Of a stretch of DNA of 64,000 nucleotides, positions 33,016 through 42,458 are shown one piece after another (position 1 is the first letter of the stretch; every line of letters starts with the position of its first letter). Source of the DNA: Bacillota bacterium. GTDB taxonomy: Bacteria > Bacillota > Clostridia > Lachnospirales > Lachnospiraceae. The stretch lies in the NCBI GenBank assembly GCA_023443225.1, contig JAEZVF010000091.1, forward strand, positions 31,364 through 95,363, written 5' to 3'. The notes beneath the pieces were generated by a model, which searched no databases, was not told where the DNA came from, and saw only the letters and a list, made by a program, of their open reading frames with translations. The position numbers and the translations under genes were made by a program.

Positions 33016-34359
33016 TCATGAAAAGTTACCTATTCCTACCGGGTCTATATTCAAATCGTATAAAATCTGTAATAATCCATATCGATTTCTTATCTCTTTT
33101 GCATAACAAATACTGTCTAGCAGCATCTTTTGATCGATTCCCACCTCTCTAGGAGCAGTTGGCGCATCCACATTTTTTAAGATTTCTGTTAGTTTCTCTG
33201 CGGAAGGTAACTCCTTTTCAATTAATGATTTTATGATTTCCCAATTTTGTTTTAGTAGATTTATACGTGCAATCACATCTTTCGGATCATTCTTATTTGC
33301 GCTTTGTTCAAACCGTATTACGTCTTCTGCCACTGGTCCATACACTTTTCTAATCTGTACTTCCCAATCCTTTTGATTATATTGTTCTGCCTTTCTTATG
33401 GCTTCTTCAAAATCGATTGAGGACATTGTTAATCCTTCATAAAGCTTAATTGCAGTTATCGTTCCTATACCCACTTTCGTACCATGTAAGATCGGTGATC
33501 TGTTTTGAAAGAGAAACATCATTTCCCAATAATGAGATAAATGGTGTTCACTTCCCGACGCCGGTCTAGAATTACCGGCGAAACTCATGGCAATACCAGA
33601 TAAAACCAATCCTTCCATGATCGATTGTATTGCTTTATCATCACGGTTTTTTACATCTTTTACACCCGACATTATTACTTCAATGGCATTTCGCATCATA
33701 CTTTCTATATACTCACAATGGTACTCTCCTTGAATGAGATGTGCTATTTTCCAATCGAGAAGACAGACATATTTTCCAAGTATATCACCGATTCCGGCTG
33801 CTATCATATTCATAGGTGCTTCTTTTAATATATTGATATCCCCAATAATAGCTTTTGGCACATGGGTTTCATAAGTAGTTTTTAAGCGATTGGTAATCAT
33901 TGCTGAGACATTGGACGCAAACCCATCCATGGAAGGCGCAGTAGCCACAATAAAGTAATCAATGGCTAATTTGAAACTGATAAACTTTCCAATATCATTT
34001 AAGGTACCTGAGCCAACGGTTACAACTAAGTCCGTATCCCTATCCAGCACCATCATTATTTTTCCCAAAGCATGTTCATCTGGAATCAATTCGTTTTCAT
34101 CAAATATAATTGTCTTAGTTTCAATATCTGCATTTTGTAATATGGCATACACTCTATCACCTGCCGCCTGATAAGTATTCCTGTCTGCAATCAGACACAC
34201 CTTATGATAATGATATTCCTGAATTAAATCCGGTATTCTCTCCAATGCCCCTGCCGATATATCAATATTTCTTAGATTTGTGGAGTGTATTCTTCCACAA
34301 GAGCATTGTTTGTGTTTACCTAAATAATTTTTTAAATGTAGCGTATTTGTATGAAACAT
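33016..34359 (-). CDS. araM: sn-Glycerol-1-phosphate dehydrogenase, AraM/EgsA family
   Basis: A 447-residue NAD(P)-dependent iron-containing-ADH-type enzyme that makes sn-glycerol-1-phosphate from dihydroxyacetone phosphate. VTVGSGTLNDIGKF is the dinucleotide loop; the metal ligands are the Asp of GIGDILGK and histidines in SEHHLSHYW and PILHGTKVG. It is somewhat longer than B. subtilis AraM (394). In B. subtilis araM is also embedded in the arabinose operon, so the linkage is real but its purpose is unclear. It is the first gene of the ara operon here, divergent from an ArsR-type regulator. GAGGTTGG precedes the ATG. Confidence 0.9.
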   Translation of the reverse strand: MFHTNTLHLKNYLGKHKQCSCGRIHSTNLRNIDISAGALERIPDLIQEYHYHKVCLIADRNTYQAAGDRVYAILQNADIETKTIIFDENELIPDEHALGKIMMVLDRDTDLVVTVGSGTLNDIGKFISFKLAIDYFIVATAPSMDGFASNVSAMITNRLKTTYETHVPKAIIGDINILKEAPMNMIAAGIGDILGKYVCLLDWKIAHLIQGEYHCEYIESMMRNAIEVIMSGVKDVKNRDDKAIQSIMEGLVLSGIAMSFAGNSRPASGSEHHLSHYWEMMFLFQNRSPILHGTKVGIGTITAIKLYEGLTMSSIDFEEAIRKAEQYNQKDWEVQIRKVYGPVAEDVIRFEQSANKNDPKDVIARINLLKQNWEIIKSLIEKELPSAEKLTEILKNVDAPTAPREVGIDQKMLLDSICYAKEIRNRYGLLQILYDLNIDPVGIGNFS

Positions 34360-34415
34360 ACTTCACCAACCTCTCTGTTTTTCGTATGTTTATATTATAC
34401 TAAATTATTATATAT

Positions 34416-34426
34416 ATTACCAGATT
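34416..34426 (-). promoter_or_regulatory. Candidate sugar-regulon site, ara operon copy
   Basis: ATTACCAGATT lies upstream of the ara operon start (araM at 34359). The identical 11-mer occurs in front of the furanose-importer binding protein at 43592-43602. It may be an operator shared by the two arabinose-related units (inference). Confidence 0.4.
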
Positions 34427-34511
34427 CAAAGACATACTAAATGCTTTTTTACACAATAAGCGAAACTATTCCAGAAATTTGTAAATAATATGAAACTTTA
34501 TAGAAACTTAC

Positions 34512-34540
34512 TTGATTTATTTTAGAATTAGCTTTATAAT
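34512..34540 (+). promoter_or_regulatory. Promoter of the ArsR-type regulator
   Basis: TTGATT at 34512-34517, a 17-bp spacer and a perfect TATAAT at 34535-34540. The gene starts 51 bp downstream. Confidence 0.75.
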
Positions 34541-34590
34541 TAATCCCTATATTGATACAGAAAAATGATATATCAAAGGAAGGTGCCAAC

Positions 34591-35514
34591 ATGTTACATG
34601 TTAAAACTCTTGATGAAGGCTTAGAGATCTTTAAAGCTTTAGGTTCTGAGCTTCGCATATCCATTATAAAGCTTCTTCTTAAGAATAACGGAATGAATAT
34701 GAATGAGTTGGCAACCAGTTTAAAGATTACAAACGGTGCCTTAACCAGTCATATAAAAAAGCTGGAGGACTGTGGTATCATTACAATTGTGAGCGAATCC
34801 ACCGGTCATGGTAATCAAAAAAAATGCATGGTACATCTAGATAAAATCTTGGTTGAATTTGATTCTGGAGATGACACAAAGAATATGTACGAAACAGAAA
34901 TTAAAATAGGACACTACTCAAATTATATGGTTCTTCCAACCTGCGGTTTAGCCAGTGCGTCTTCCTTAATTGGTGAAGTTGATGACGCAAGATATTTTGC
35001 ACATCCAGATCGAATTGACAGTGAGATACTATGGTTTACCAGGGGATACGTAGAATATATGATTCCTAATTTCTTACCGGTGTCCCAAAAAATAGATCAG
35101 ATTACCATCAGTGCCGAGCTTAGTTCGGAAGCCCCAGGAGTAAATGACGTATGGCCTTCCGATATACACTTCTATTTGAATGATGTATGCCTAGGGTTTT
35201 GGACCAGCCCGGGTGACTTTGGTAATGTCAAAGGACTATATACACCGGATTGGTGGTATTCGAATTGGAATCAATATGGTTTGTTGAAATCAATTGTGAT
35301 CAATCATCAAGGATCTTTTGTAGACGGACTTCAAATATCAAACGTATCATTAAAAGACCTTAATATAGATTATAGAAGCCAAATGAGATTCAAATTCGCT
35401 ATCCCTGATGATGCTAACCACATCGGTGGCATGACTATCTTTGGAAAAAACTTTGGTAATTACAATCAGAACATACAGGTAAGAATTAGCTACAGTCCGA
35501 TAGACGAATTATAA
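34591..35514 (+). CDS. ArsR-type winged-helix regulator with C-terminal beta-rich domain
   Basis: A 307-residue regulator. Residues 1-95 are an ArsR-like winged helix (FKALGSELRISIIKLLLK, then MNELATSLKITNGALTSHIK as the recognition helix). Residues 105-307 are a beta-rich, aromatic-rich domain (FYLNDVCLGFWTSPGDFG, TPDWWYSNWNQYG) resembling a jelly-roll carbohydrate-binding module more than any classical sugar-sensor fold. AAGGAAGGTG before the ATG at 34591 places the start 13 codons into the longer frame. It is transcribed divergently from the ara operon and converges with the arabinofuranosidase gene, so it probably controls arabinose genes by binding a sugar through its C-terminal domain (inference). 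Confidence 0.8.
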   Translation: MLHVKTLDEGLEIFKALGSELRISIIKLLLKNNGMNMNELATSLKITNGALTSHIKKLEDCGIITIVSESTGHGNQKKCMVHLDKILVEFDSGDDTKNMYETEIKIGHYSNYMVLPTCGLASASSLIGEVDDARYFAHPDRIDSEILWFTRGYVEYMIPNFLPVSQKIDQITISAELSSEAPGVNDVWPSDIHFYLNDVCLGFWTSPGDFGNVKGLYTPDWWYSNWNQYGLLKSIVINHQGSFVDGLQISNVSLKDLNIDYRSQMRFKFAIPDDANHIGGMTIFGKNFGNYNQNIQVRISYSPIDEL

Positions 35515-35521
35515 CAATTTA

Positions 35522-35563
35522 AAAATGCTATATATATGAGTTCGCCTCTATATATAGCATTTT
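35522..35563. terminator. Bidirectional terminator
   Basis: The arms 35522-35536 and 35549-35563 pair perfectly over 15 bp with T-rich ends on both strands. It lies between the converging regulator and arabinofuranosidase genes and can serve both. Confidence 0.9.
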
Positions 35564-35576
35564 ATTATACAAACGT

Positions 35577-37091
35577 TTATTTGCCCAAGCGGATAACATT
35601 CCAAGAGGCTTTATTCAACCTTGCCCTTATCACACCATTGTCCAATTCAGAGCTTGTACTTTGTTTTGGAGCCACTTTCTGACTAAATGGAGAATTTACT
35701 GCTTTTAAATCATCACTTTCCAAAACAATATGCTCGATGAAACGGTAGCCTTCAAAACTTCTAATATCACAATCTAATGTAATGGAATCTTCAAGATCCC
35801 TATTAACAGCAAAAATTGTTACTTCATCTGCCGTCTCATTGTATACAGCAACTGCTTCTACATCATTTACATCCGTAAACTCTTTCGTATCGTGCTTTGT
35901 TGAATTCAATACCGGTTGAAGCGCAATGCCTCTACCATATTGGGATGCATGCATAAACGGATAGAATATGGTCTGTTTCCAAGCTCCACCATTGGATTCT
36001 GTCATAATCGGCGCTATTACATTTATTAATTGTGCTAGACATGCCATTTTAACCCTGTCCGCATGTTTTATGAGTGTAATTAGCAGTAAACCTACCATTA
36101 ATGCATCTTCGAACGTATATACATCCTCTAGCAAAGCCGGAGCCTTCTGCCATGGATGATTCTTCATAATATCATCGTCTGCTTCATTTGAGTGGAACCA
36201 TACATTCCATTCATCAAAGCTTAAATTGATATCTTTCTTTGCACGTTTCTTCGCTTTTACGTAATCACAGGTAGAAATTACAGTTTTAATAAAACGATCC
36301 ATTTCCATGGAAGATGCCAAGAAATTAGATGTATCATTGTCTCGGTTTCCATAATATTGATGCAGAGAGATATAATCTACATGTTCATAAGTATGTTCTA
36401 GCGTAGTTGCTTCCCATTGTGGGAAAGTATCCATCGTCGAACTAGAGCTTCCACAGGACACCAATTCTATAGTAGGATCAATTAGTTTCATTGCTTTTGC
36501 TGTCTCATAGGCAAGCCTTCCATATTCTTTCGCTGTCTTAGAGCCAAGTTGCCAAGGTCCGTCCATTTCATTACCAAGACACCATGTCTTAATACTATGA
36601 GGATCTTTCACTCCATGTTTTATTCTCAAATCACTATACTTTGTTCCAGATGGATGATTGCAATATTCCAATAGATTGCATGCATCTTGTACTCCCCTAG
36701 TCCCAAGATTTACTGCCATCATAACATCAGCACCAACGGAATTGGTCCATTTAGAAAACTCATTGAGCCCAACTTCATTTGTCTCTAAGCTTCTCCAAGC
36801 AAGTTCAAGTCGTTTCGGCCTTTCACTAAGTGGTCCAACACTATCCTCCCAAAAGAAATTAGACACGAAATTACCCCCTGGGTAACGAATAATTGGAACA
36901 TTTAATTCTTTTACCAGATCAATAACATCCTGTCGGAAGCCGTCTTTATCGGCTGTTGGATGATTTGGCTGATAGATTCCCTCATAAACTGCCCTTCCTA
37001 AATGCTCAATAAATGAACCATATAATCTCTTGTCAATACTGGAAATCTTAAAATCCTTATCAATAATAATTTTTGCATTTTTGTCTGCCAT
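35577..37091 (-). CDS. abfA: Alpha-L-arabinofuranosidase, GH51
   Basis: A 504-residue intracellular enzyme releasing terminal arabinofuranosyl units from arabinan and arabinoxylan oligosaccharides. The acid/base is E175 in CLGNEMDGPW and the nucleophile E294 in LSFDEWNVW, the same numbering as the Geobacillus stearothermophilus enzyme. A C-terminal beta-domain follows the barrel. There is no signal peptide. GGAGG 8 nt before the ATG at 37091 fixes the start; the open frame runs 16 codons longer. It sits beside the ara operon and its putative regulator, supplying arabinose to AraA. Confidence 0.96.
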   Translation of the reverse strand: MADKNAKIIIDKDFKISSIDKRLYGSFIEHLGRAVYEGIYQPNHPTADKDGFRQDVIDLVKELNVPIIRYPGGNFVSNFFWEDSVGPLSERPKRLELAWRSLETNEVGLNEFSKWTNSVGADVMMAVNLGTRGVQDACNLLEYCNHPSGTKYSDLRIKHGVKDPHSIKTWCLGNEMDGPWQLGSKTAKEYGRLAYETAKAMKLIDPTIELVSCGSSSSTMDTFPQWEATTLEHTYEHVDYISLHQYYGNRDNDTSNFLASSMEMDRFIKTVISTCDYVKAKKRAKKDINLSFDEWNVWFHSNEADDDIMKNHPWQKAPALLEDVYTFEDALMVGLLLITLIKHADRVKMACLAQLINVIAPIMTESNGGAWKQTIFYPFMHASQYGRGIALQPVLNSTKHDTKEFTDVNDVEAVAVYNETADEVTIFAVNRDLEDSITLDCDIRSFEGYRFIEHIVLESDDLKAVNSPFSQKVAPKQSTSSELDNGVIRARLNKASWNVIRLGK

Positions 37092-37221
37092 AATAATTTC
37101 CTCCATTCGCCACCAGCATGTGATTTCTTTATAGTCCACATTATACAGATGCTCCCCAGACTTGTCAATATTAATTTAAACTATTTTACATTTATCAAAA
37201 CTATTAAACAGATTTAGAAAA

Positions 37222-37258
37222 CAAAAGCTACTAATTGTAGTACAACTAGTAGCTTTTG
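37222..37258 (-). terminator. Terminator after the AraC-family gene
   Basis: The arms 37222-37233 and 37247-37258 pair perfectly over 12 bp; on the minus strand TTTTGTTTTC follows. It lies about 100 bp behind the AraC-family gene and separates it from abfA. Confidence 0.88.
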
Positions 37259-37359
37259 CGACATTATTCTTATATTATATAATATGAATTCGTAATAAAC
37301 TTTGTAACCCTTGGAGATCTCGCTACCACTTTAGAAAATCATTAATTATTTTATCATCA

Positions 37360-38418
37360 TTATAATACCCGATTGGCTGCCTGTTTACGATACTTCGCTG
37401 GAGTTACAGAATTTTTCTCAACAAATATTTTATATAAATAGCCTTTGTTTTGATATCCAATGGCCTCTGCTATTTCATTTATATTCATATTTGTTGTTAA
37501 TAAAAGTCTTTCCGCTTCAGTCAGCCTGATATTCTGTACATATTCGAGATAAGTCATGCCCGTCTTTTCTTTCAATATCCTGTTGTAGTAATCTTCATTA
37601 AAATGAAATTTCTCCACGAGATCCCGGATTGTGATATTTGCATAATTATCTTTAATAAATTTCGTTATTTCATCAAATATAATCCAGTTCATCTTTTTCC
37701 GCTGTTCATTTGAGAGATGAAATTCATATTCTGCGCTGATAAAGTGAAGAATACGTATTAGTAAGCCTTTGCAAATATATTTGGAAGCTTCATCATTCTT
37801 CTCAAGCTCGGAAATCAAAGAGCATAACATATCTTCAATTTGCTTATCCACCATACTCTTTGGTTTAAAATGGAGATATTGCTGAATATCCTTTTGTCTT
37901 AATAATGCAGTATGGAAAAAATTAAGCAAACGTTCTTCTCCAATTTTTTCAACCATTACCTCGTCGAATATATCATTTGCTAGTCCTATAAATATTACGA
38001 TACTCCCATGATCAAACAAGTAATCTTGATGAAGACAGTTCTTATCAATTAGACAAAACTCACCTTTCTTGAATTTTATATCCTTTCCCAAGATTCTTTG
38101 TTGAAACTCTCCATCAACCACATAGGCAAGTTCAATATAATCATGGGTATGTAATTGAGTTTTATCTCCCGATTCAAATGAACTGGAATAAGCGAATGGA
38201 TTTTTAGAGGGTTTTAAGGAGGCGTAAAATCGTCCTTTTTTCTCTACATTCCAACACAGCATAAAGATTCCGTTACCATCTGATACAGGAAAGCTTTTGA
38301 CGTCAACCTTATCGATAGCATATTCGGGACACATAATCTGATGACCGATTTTCTCATCATCCCATATCAGATTCGTTTCATTCTTTGATATTTTATTACA
38401 ATAGGCTATTAAATTCAT
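37360..38418 (-). CDS. AraC-family regulator with N-terminal cupin
   Basis: A 352-residue transcription factor. The N-terminal half has a cupin sensor (QLHTHDYIELAYVVDGE through GEFCLIDKNCLHQDY, about 90-135). The last 100 residues are the AraC DNA-binding domain (TIRDLVEKFHFNEDYYNRILK and NINEIAEAIGYQNKGYLYKIF). The position between abfA and the furanose importer suggests control of one of these, with arabinose or an arabinoside as ligand (inference). It has its own terminator, so it is probably expressed alone. AGGAG precedes the ATG. Confidence 0.9.
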   Translation of the reverse strand: MNLIAYCNKISKNETNLIWDDEKIGHQIMCPEYAIDKVDVKSFPVSDGNGIFMLCWNVEKKGRFYASLKPSKNPFAYSSSFESGDKTQLHTHDYIELAYVVDGEFQQRILGKDIKFKKGEFCLIDKNCLHQDYLFDHGSIVIFIGLANDIFDEVMVEKIGEERLLNFFHTALLRQKDIQQYLHFKPKSMVDKQIEDMLCSLISELEKNDEASKYICKGLLIRILHFISAEYEFHLSNEQRKKMNWIIFDEITKFIKDNYANITIRDLVEKFHFNEDYYNRILKEKTGMTYLEYVQNIRLTEAERLLLTTNMNINEIAEAIGYQNKGYLYKIFVEKNSVTPAKYRKQAANRVL

Positions 38419-38747
38419 TAATAAACTCCTGATTGAGATTGTTTACCTTTTCGAGCAGAATAAAATCTTGTAAATTCATCATATCATGAATTTGCTTAAT
38501 ATTCCATGGTAAAAACATCTTTAGAGTATTAAAATTTCTATTTAACAGAAAGTTTTACTCTTTTAGAATAACTTTCTGAACAGAAGTACACATTTACCTC
38601 ATCGAATAACGATTCCTCCACATAAATGTAGCATTTTGTCATCCGTTTTATACATAAAGATACTGCCATTTAGTTGGTTCCAGATACCACAAGGGGCATT
38701 TACAGTATTCTGTAAATGCCCCATACAACATATGATATACCCTGTTA
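38419..38747. other. Intergenic region between importer ii and the AraC-family gene
   Basis: About 330 AT-rich bases. It holds the hairpin at 38693-38722 and must hold the promoter of the AraC-family gene; I could not identify that promoter with confidence, and I see no gene or RNA. Confidence 0.4.
38693..38722 (-). terminator. Hairpin after the furanose importer operon
   Basis: The arms 38693-38705 and 38710-38722 pair perfectly over 13 bp with a TATT loop, starting with GGGG/CCCC. No good T-run follows, so it may act as a weak terminator or a 3' message stabiliser. Confidence 0.7.
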
Positions 38748-39767
38748 TTATTTTTTCTTCTCTTTCAATGAAGCAAAAATACTCTGTAATATGATAAAAA
38801 ATGCTAACAATACAGCAATTGTGATCTTTGTCCACCAAGAGGATAAGGTGCCCTGAAAAGTAATAAATGTTTCTATGGTTCCTTTGATAAGTACTCCAAA
38901 GAGACTACCAATCACATTTCCAACTCCTCCAGTAAGTAAGGATCCACCAATAACAGAAGAAGCAATGGCTTCCATTTCAAAGCCTTTTGCCTGTTCTACG
39001 AATCCGGCACAAGTGTTCAGGCAGAATAAAAAACCTGCAAAAGCTCCTAGCAATCCATTAATGGAGTACACAACAAGTTTGGTTTTGCGTACATTTATTC
39101 CTAATAAAAGTGCCGATTGCTCATTCCCACCTACTGCGTAAATGGAACGTCCAAATTTGGTGTACTTCATAATGAAGTAGAAAAGTATTAATACTAGCAG
39201 AGCCAATATTACACTAGGATAAATATAAGGAAAGATTGTCATTCCCTTCTTATTTACGGTGCCAAAGAACGGAAAGTAAATTTTTGCATTTGCCCAACTT
39301 AAAAATGTCTCGTTTTTTATACTAATCATGTCTGTACTGATTACCGCTGTCATGCCTCTGGCAAAGAACATACCTGCCAGAGTTACTATGAATGGTTGAA
39401 TCTTCAAGTAAGCAATTAACAACCCTTGTACCAGACCAAATACCAAACCAACAACAAGAACAATGATTAGCGCTGGTATTGCACTCATACCCTTGATTTC
39501 CATCATCCATGCAAGGAGCATACAAGTCATTGCGATAACAGAACCTACGGAGATGTCAATACCTCCGGTAATAAGAAGCATTGTCATACCTGTTGCCGCA
39601 ACAATTAGTCCTGCATTACTGATAAAAAGGTTCAAAAACACTTGAAATCTTCCAAAGTTCTTATCCTTAAACACTATCATTCCAATTATGTACATTGCGA
39701 CAAACAGAAGGATTGTGATAAGCAAAAGAAACTCGTTTCCATCAAACTTTTTTCTCTTTAACTTCAT
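38748..39767 (-). CDS. yjfF: Furanose ABC transporter permease, YjfF type
   Basis: A 339-residue membrane protein of the CUT2 (ribose-type) permease family with about ten helices. TGGIDISVGSVIAMT and VIGGSLLTGGVGNVIGSLFGVLI are the two characteristic glycine-rich motifs. It resembles YjfF, the second permease of the E. coli galactofuranose system, by order and sequence. AAAGGTGG precedes an ATG that overlaps the stop of the upstream permease by 1 nt. It is the last gene of the importer operon. Confidence 0.88.
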   Translation of the reverse strand: MKLKRKKFDGNEFLLLITILLFVAMYIIGMIVFKDKNFGRFQVFLNLFISNAGLIVAATGMTMLLITGGIDISVGSVIAMTCMLLAWMMEIKGMSAIPALIIVLVVGLVFGLVQGLLIAYLKIQPFIVTLAGMFFARGMTAVISTDMISIKNETFLSWANAKIYFPFFGTVNKKGMTIFPYIYPSVILALLVLILFYFIMKYTKFGRSIYAVGGNEQSALLLGINVRKTKLVVYSINGLLGAFAGFLFCLNTCAGFVEQAKGFEMEAIASSVIGGSLLTGGVGNVIGSLFGVLIKGTIETFITFQGTLSSWWTKITIAVLLAFFIILQSIFASLKEKKK

Positions 39768-40828
39768 TATGCCACCTTCTTTCCTGTTTGCCCTGCACTT
39801 TTTGATTTTAATTTGTTAACTATTTTCTTTAATTCTTCTGATTGTAGGGCAACAATAATAATAACCACAATCGCTTTGTATATTGGCAGCTGATCTGCAG
39901 AAACCTTCATTGCATATAGTGTAGTGGTCAATGCTTGTATCGTAATAGCACCAATTACACTACCAATTAGGGAAAACCTGCCTCCACCCAAACTGTTACC
40001 GCCAAGGGCAACTGCCAAGATAGCGTCTAATTCAATATTAAGTCCAGCATTGTTCGCATCAATAGAATATACCCTGGAGGTTATGATCATTCCTGCTATA
40101 CCAGCACATATTCCACAAAATGTATAACATAAGAACTGTATTAAAACCGAATTAATACCAACCAGTCTGGAAGCTTTGGAATTAATACCTACGGATTGTA
40201 TATACAAACCAAGTGCTGTCTTTTTAAGCAATAAGTGAGTTAAGATTACAAATATAATGGCTACAAATACCGGTGTCGGTAAGGGCACACCTTTTATAAA
40301 TCCGCCTAATTGCTTAAAATGATCCACTCTTAAATATAGTATCTGGCCTTTGGTTATCAGCTGTGCAATCCCGCGTCCGGCAGTATAGAGAATCAGAGTA
40401 GCAACCATAGGCTGAATCTTCATTTTGGCAACCAAAAAACCATTCCAGGCACCGCAAAGCGCTCCTATGACTACTGCAGCTAGAAAACCAATGATATATG
40501 GTGAATGATAAAAATCTGTACTCGTTTCACCACCACCAAGAATTGCGATGGCTACAGAACCGGCAACTGCGCAGACTGCTCCAACCGAAATGTCAGTGCC
40601 CCCGGAGGCTGCAACTACAATTGTCATACCAATAGCAAGTATAACTAATTCACTAGAACGGTTAATAATGTCTATGATATACCCGTACAAAGTTCCATTC
40701 CTGATCGATATTTCAAAGAAAGAAGGCGTTTTTATTACATTGATAAGAAGAACAAGCGCTAAGAAAAGGAGTGGAAGGAAGAGACGAAATCCTGTTACTT
40801 TTTTTATATAATATTTAACTTTATTCAT
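39767..40828 (-). CDS. ytfT: Furanose ABC transporter permease, YtfT type
   Basis: A 353-residue CUT2 permease with the motifs SGGTDISVGAVCAVAGS and ALGGNSLGGGRFSLIGSVIGAI. The start ATG at 40828 lies inside the end of the ATPase gene (8-bp overlap), with GGAGGTGGG just upstream, so the two are translationally coupled. Two different permease genes in one operon, rather than one gene used twice, is a hallmark of the YtfQRT-YjfF type. Confidence 0.88.
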   Translation of the reverse strand: MNKVKYYIKKVTGFRLFLPLLFLALVLLINVIKTPSFFEISIRNGTLYGYIIDIINRSSELVILAIGMTIVVAASGGTDISVGAVCAVAGSVAIAILGGGETSTDFYHSPYIIGFLAAVVIGALCGAWNGFLVAKMKIQPMVATLILYTAGRGIAQLITKGQILYLRVDHFKQLGGFIKGVPLPTPVFVAIIFVILTHLLLKKTALGLYIQSVGINSKASRLVGINSVLIQFLCYTFCGICAGIAGMIITSRVYSIDANNAGLNIELDAILAVALGGNSLGGGRFSLIGSVIGAITIQALTTTLYAMKVSADQLPIYKAIVVIIIVALQSEELKKIVNKLKSKSAGQTGKKVA

Positions 40829-42356
40829 TTGTCCCACCTCCTGCAATTGCTTTCATGATACCTTCCTGACAGAGCTCGTCATCTGCCAGTTCTCCTACCT
40901 TGCTACCATCTCTAAGTACTGCCATTCTGCTGCAGGTACGAAGCATTTCTTCTATTTCAGATGAAATAAACATAACGGACATACCTTCTTCTGCTAACTT
41001 AACTACTAACTTTTGAATCTCTGTTTTTGTACCAACATCAATACCTCTGGTAGGCTCATCTAGGATAAGGAAATCGGGATTGTTTAAAAGCCATCTGCCC
41101 AAGATTACCTTTTGTTGATTACCGCCACTTAACTGTTTTATCGGAACATCCCGATTGGCTGTCTTTATTTTAAGTACATCGATATACTTATCTGTAAACT
41201 CTTCCTGTTCTTTTCGGGATAGTAAATGAAACATTCCGCGTTTTGCTTGTAGTGCTATAATGATGTTTTCACGCACGGAAAGATCAGCTATAATACCTTC
41301 CTCTTTTCTATTCTCCGGAAGATACCCCATACCTGCTTTCATAGCATCAATTGGTGCATTGATTAATATTTTTTTACCATTCTTTTTCAATTCACCACCA
41401 TCTGCCTTATCTGCACCATAGATGGCACGCACAAGCTCGGAACGTCCTGAACCCAGCAAACCGGTTAATCCCATAACTTCGCCTTTGTGTATTTTCAAAT
41501 CGAAAGGTTTGATAGTTCCTGTATGCTTTAATTGTTTTGCTTGCAACAATACTTCTTTATTACACTTGTCAATGTCCTTACAGTTTCTTTTTATAGTTGC
41601 CAGATTATCTAGATCCTTGCCCATCATCTTAGCTACTAATTGCACCCTCGGAAGGCTTTCAATTTCGTACTCTCCTACCAACGTACCATTACGAAGTACC
41701 GTAATTCTGTCACATACCTCATAAACCTGATCCAGAAAATGAGTTACAAAGATTATACCTACCCCTTTGGACTTTAAGAGCCTCATGAGATGAAACAGTT
41801 TGTCAACCTCATTATCATCTAAAGAAGAGGTTGGTTCATCTAATATTAGCACCTTCGCAGACATATCAACCGCTCTCGCGATTGCTATCATTTGCTGAAT
41901 GGCAATGGAGTAATTCTCCAATGCAACAGTAACATCTATGTTAATACCCAAATTATCGAGAATCTCTTTGGATTTTTTATTCATAGTTTTCCAGTCTATT
42001 ACTCCAAACTTCATAGGTTCCCTGTCAATAAATAAATTCTCTGCCACTGTAAGATTCGGACACAGATTTACCTCCTGATATACGGTGCTTATTCCATTCA
42101 CCTGTGCTTCTTTCGGTGATTTGTTTACGATGGTTCCTGTTATACCATCCATCTTTATTTCGCCGCTTTCAAATTCCTCTACACCTGTTAACACTTTAAT
42201 CAACGTTGATTTCCCGGCACCATTTTCTCCCATTAACGCATGGATTTCTCCTGACCTTAATATAAAGTCAACATCAGACAGAGCTACTACTCCGGGGAAA
42301 TTCTTGCTAATATGCCGCATAGTTATAATTATCTTTTTGTTTTCTTCCATGTGCAC
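40821..42356 (-). CDS. ytfR: Furanose ABC transporter ATPase, YtfR type
   Basis: A 511-residue double ATPase of the CUT2 family. The first half has an intact Walker A (GENGAGKST) and Walker B (VLILDEPTSSLD). The second half has the degenerate P-loop GLLGSGRSE but an intact signature (LSGGNQQK) and LILDEPTRGIDVG. This asymmetry is normal for the family. The start may be GTG 42356 (AGGGAGG 5 nt upstream) or ATG 42350. It follows the binding-protein gene after a strong attenuator-like hairpin. Confidence 0.9.
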   Translation of the reverse strand: MHMEENKKIIITMRHISKNFPGVVALSDVDFILRSGEIHALMGENGAGKSTLIKVLTGVEEFESGEIKMDGITGTIVNKSPKEAQVNGISTVYQEVNLCPNLTVAENLFIDREPMKFGVIDWKTMNKKSKEILDNLGINIDVTVALENYSIAIQQMIAIARAVDMSAKVLILDEPTSSLDDNEVDKLFHLMRLLKSKGVGIIFVTHFLDQVYEVCDRITVLRNGTLVGEYEIESLPRVQLVAKMMGKDLDNLATIKRNCKDIDKCNKEVLLQAKQLKHTGTIKPFDLKIHKGEVMGLTGLLGSGRSELVRAIYGADKADGGELKKNGKKILINAPIDAMKAGMGYLPENRKEEGIIADLSVRENIIIALQAKRGMFHLLSRKEQEEFTDKYIDVLKIKTANRDVPIKQLSGGNQQKVILGRWLLNNPDFLILDEPTRGIDVGTKTEIQKLVVKLAEEGMSVMFISSEIEEMLRTCSRMAVLRDGSKVGELADDELCQEGIMKAIAGGGTNE

Positions 42357-42390
42357 TCCATCCTCCCTATTTCATCATTTCTACTTTTAC

Positions 42391-42448
42391 AAAAAAAGGG
42401 TGCGAGGGAATCTTATACATGTCCTTATAAGTTTTCCATCTCACACCC
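42391..42448 (-). terminator. Attenuator-like terminator after the binding-protein gene (system ii)
   Basis: The outer arms 42398-42406 and 42440-42448 pair over 9 bp (one G-U) and the stem continues imperfectly inward; on the minus strand seven T residues follow. It lies directly behind the binding-protein stop, so only part of transcription should reach the ATPase and permeases. Confidence 0.85.
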
Positions 42449-42458
42449 GTGAATCTAA

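Noticed and set aside
38599..38838. 79-codon minus-strand frame at the end of the YjfF-type permease
   Set aside because: It overlaps the permease in another frame and includes the downstream hairpin; no ribosome site.
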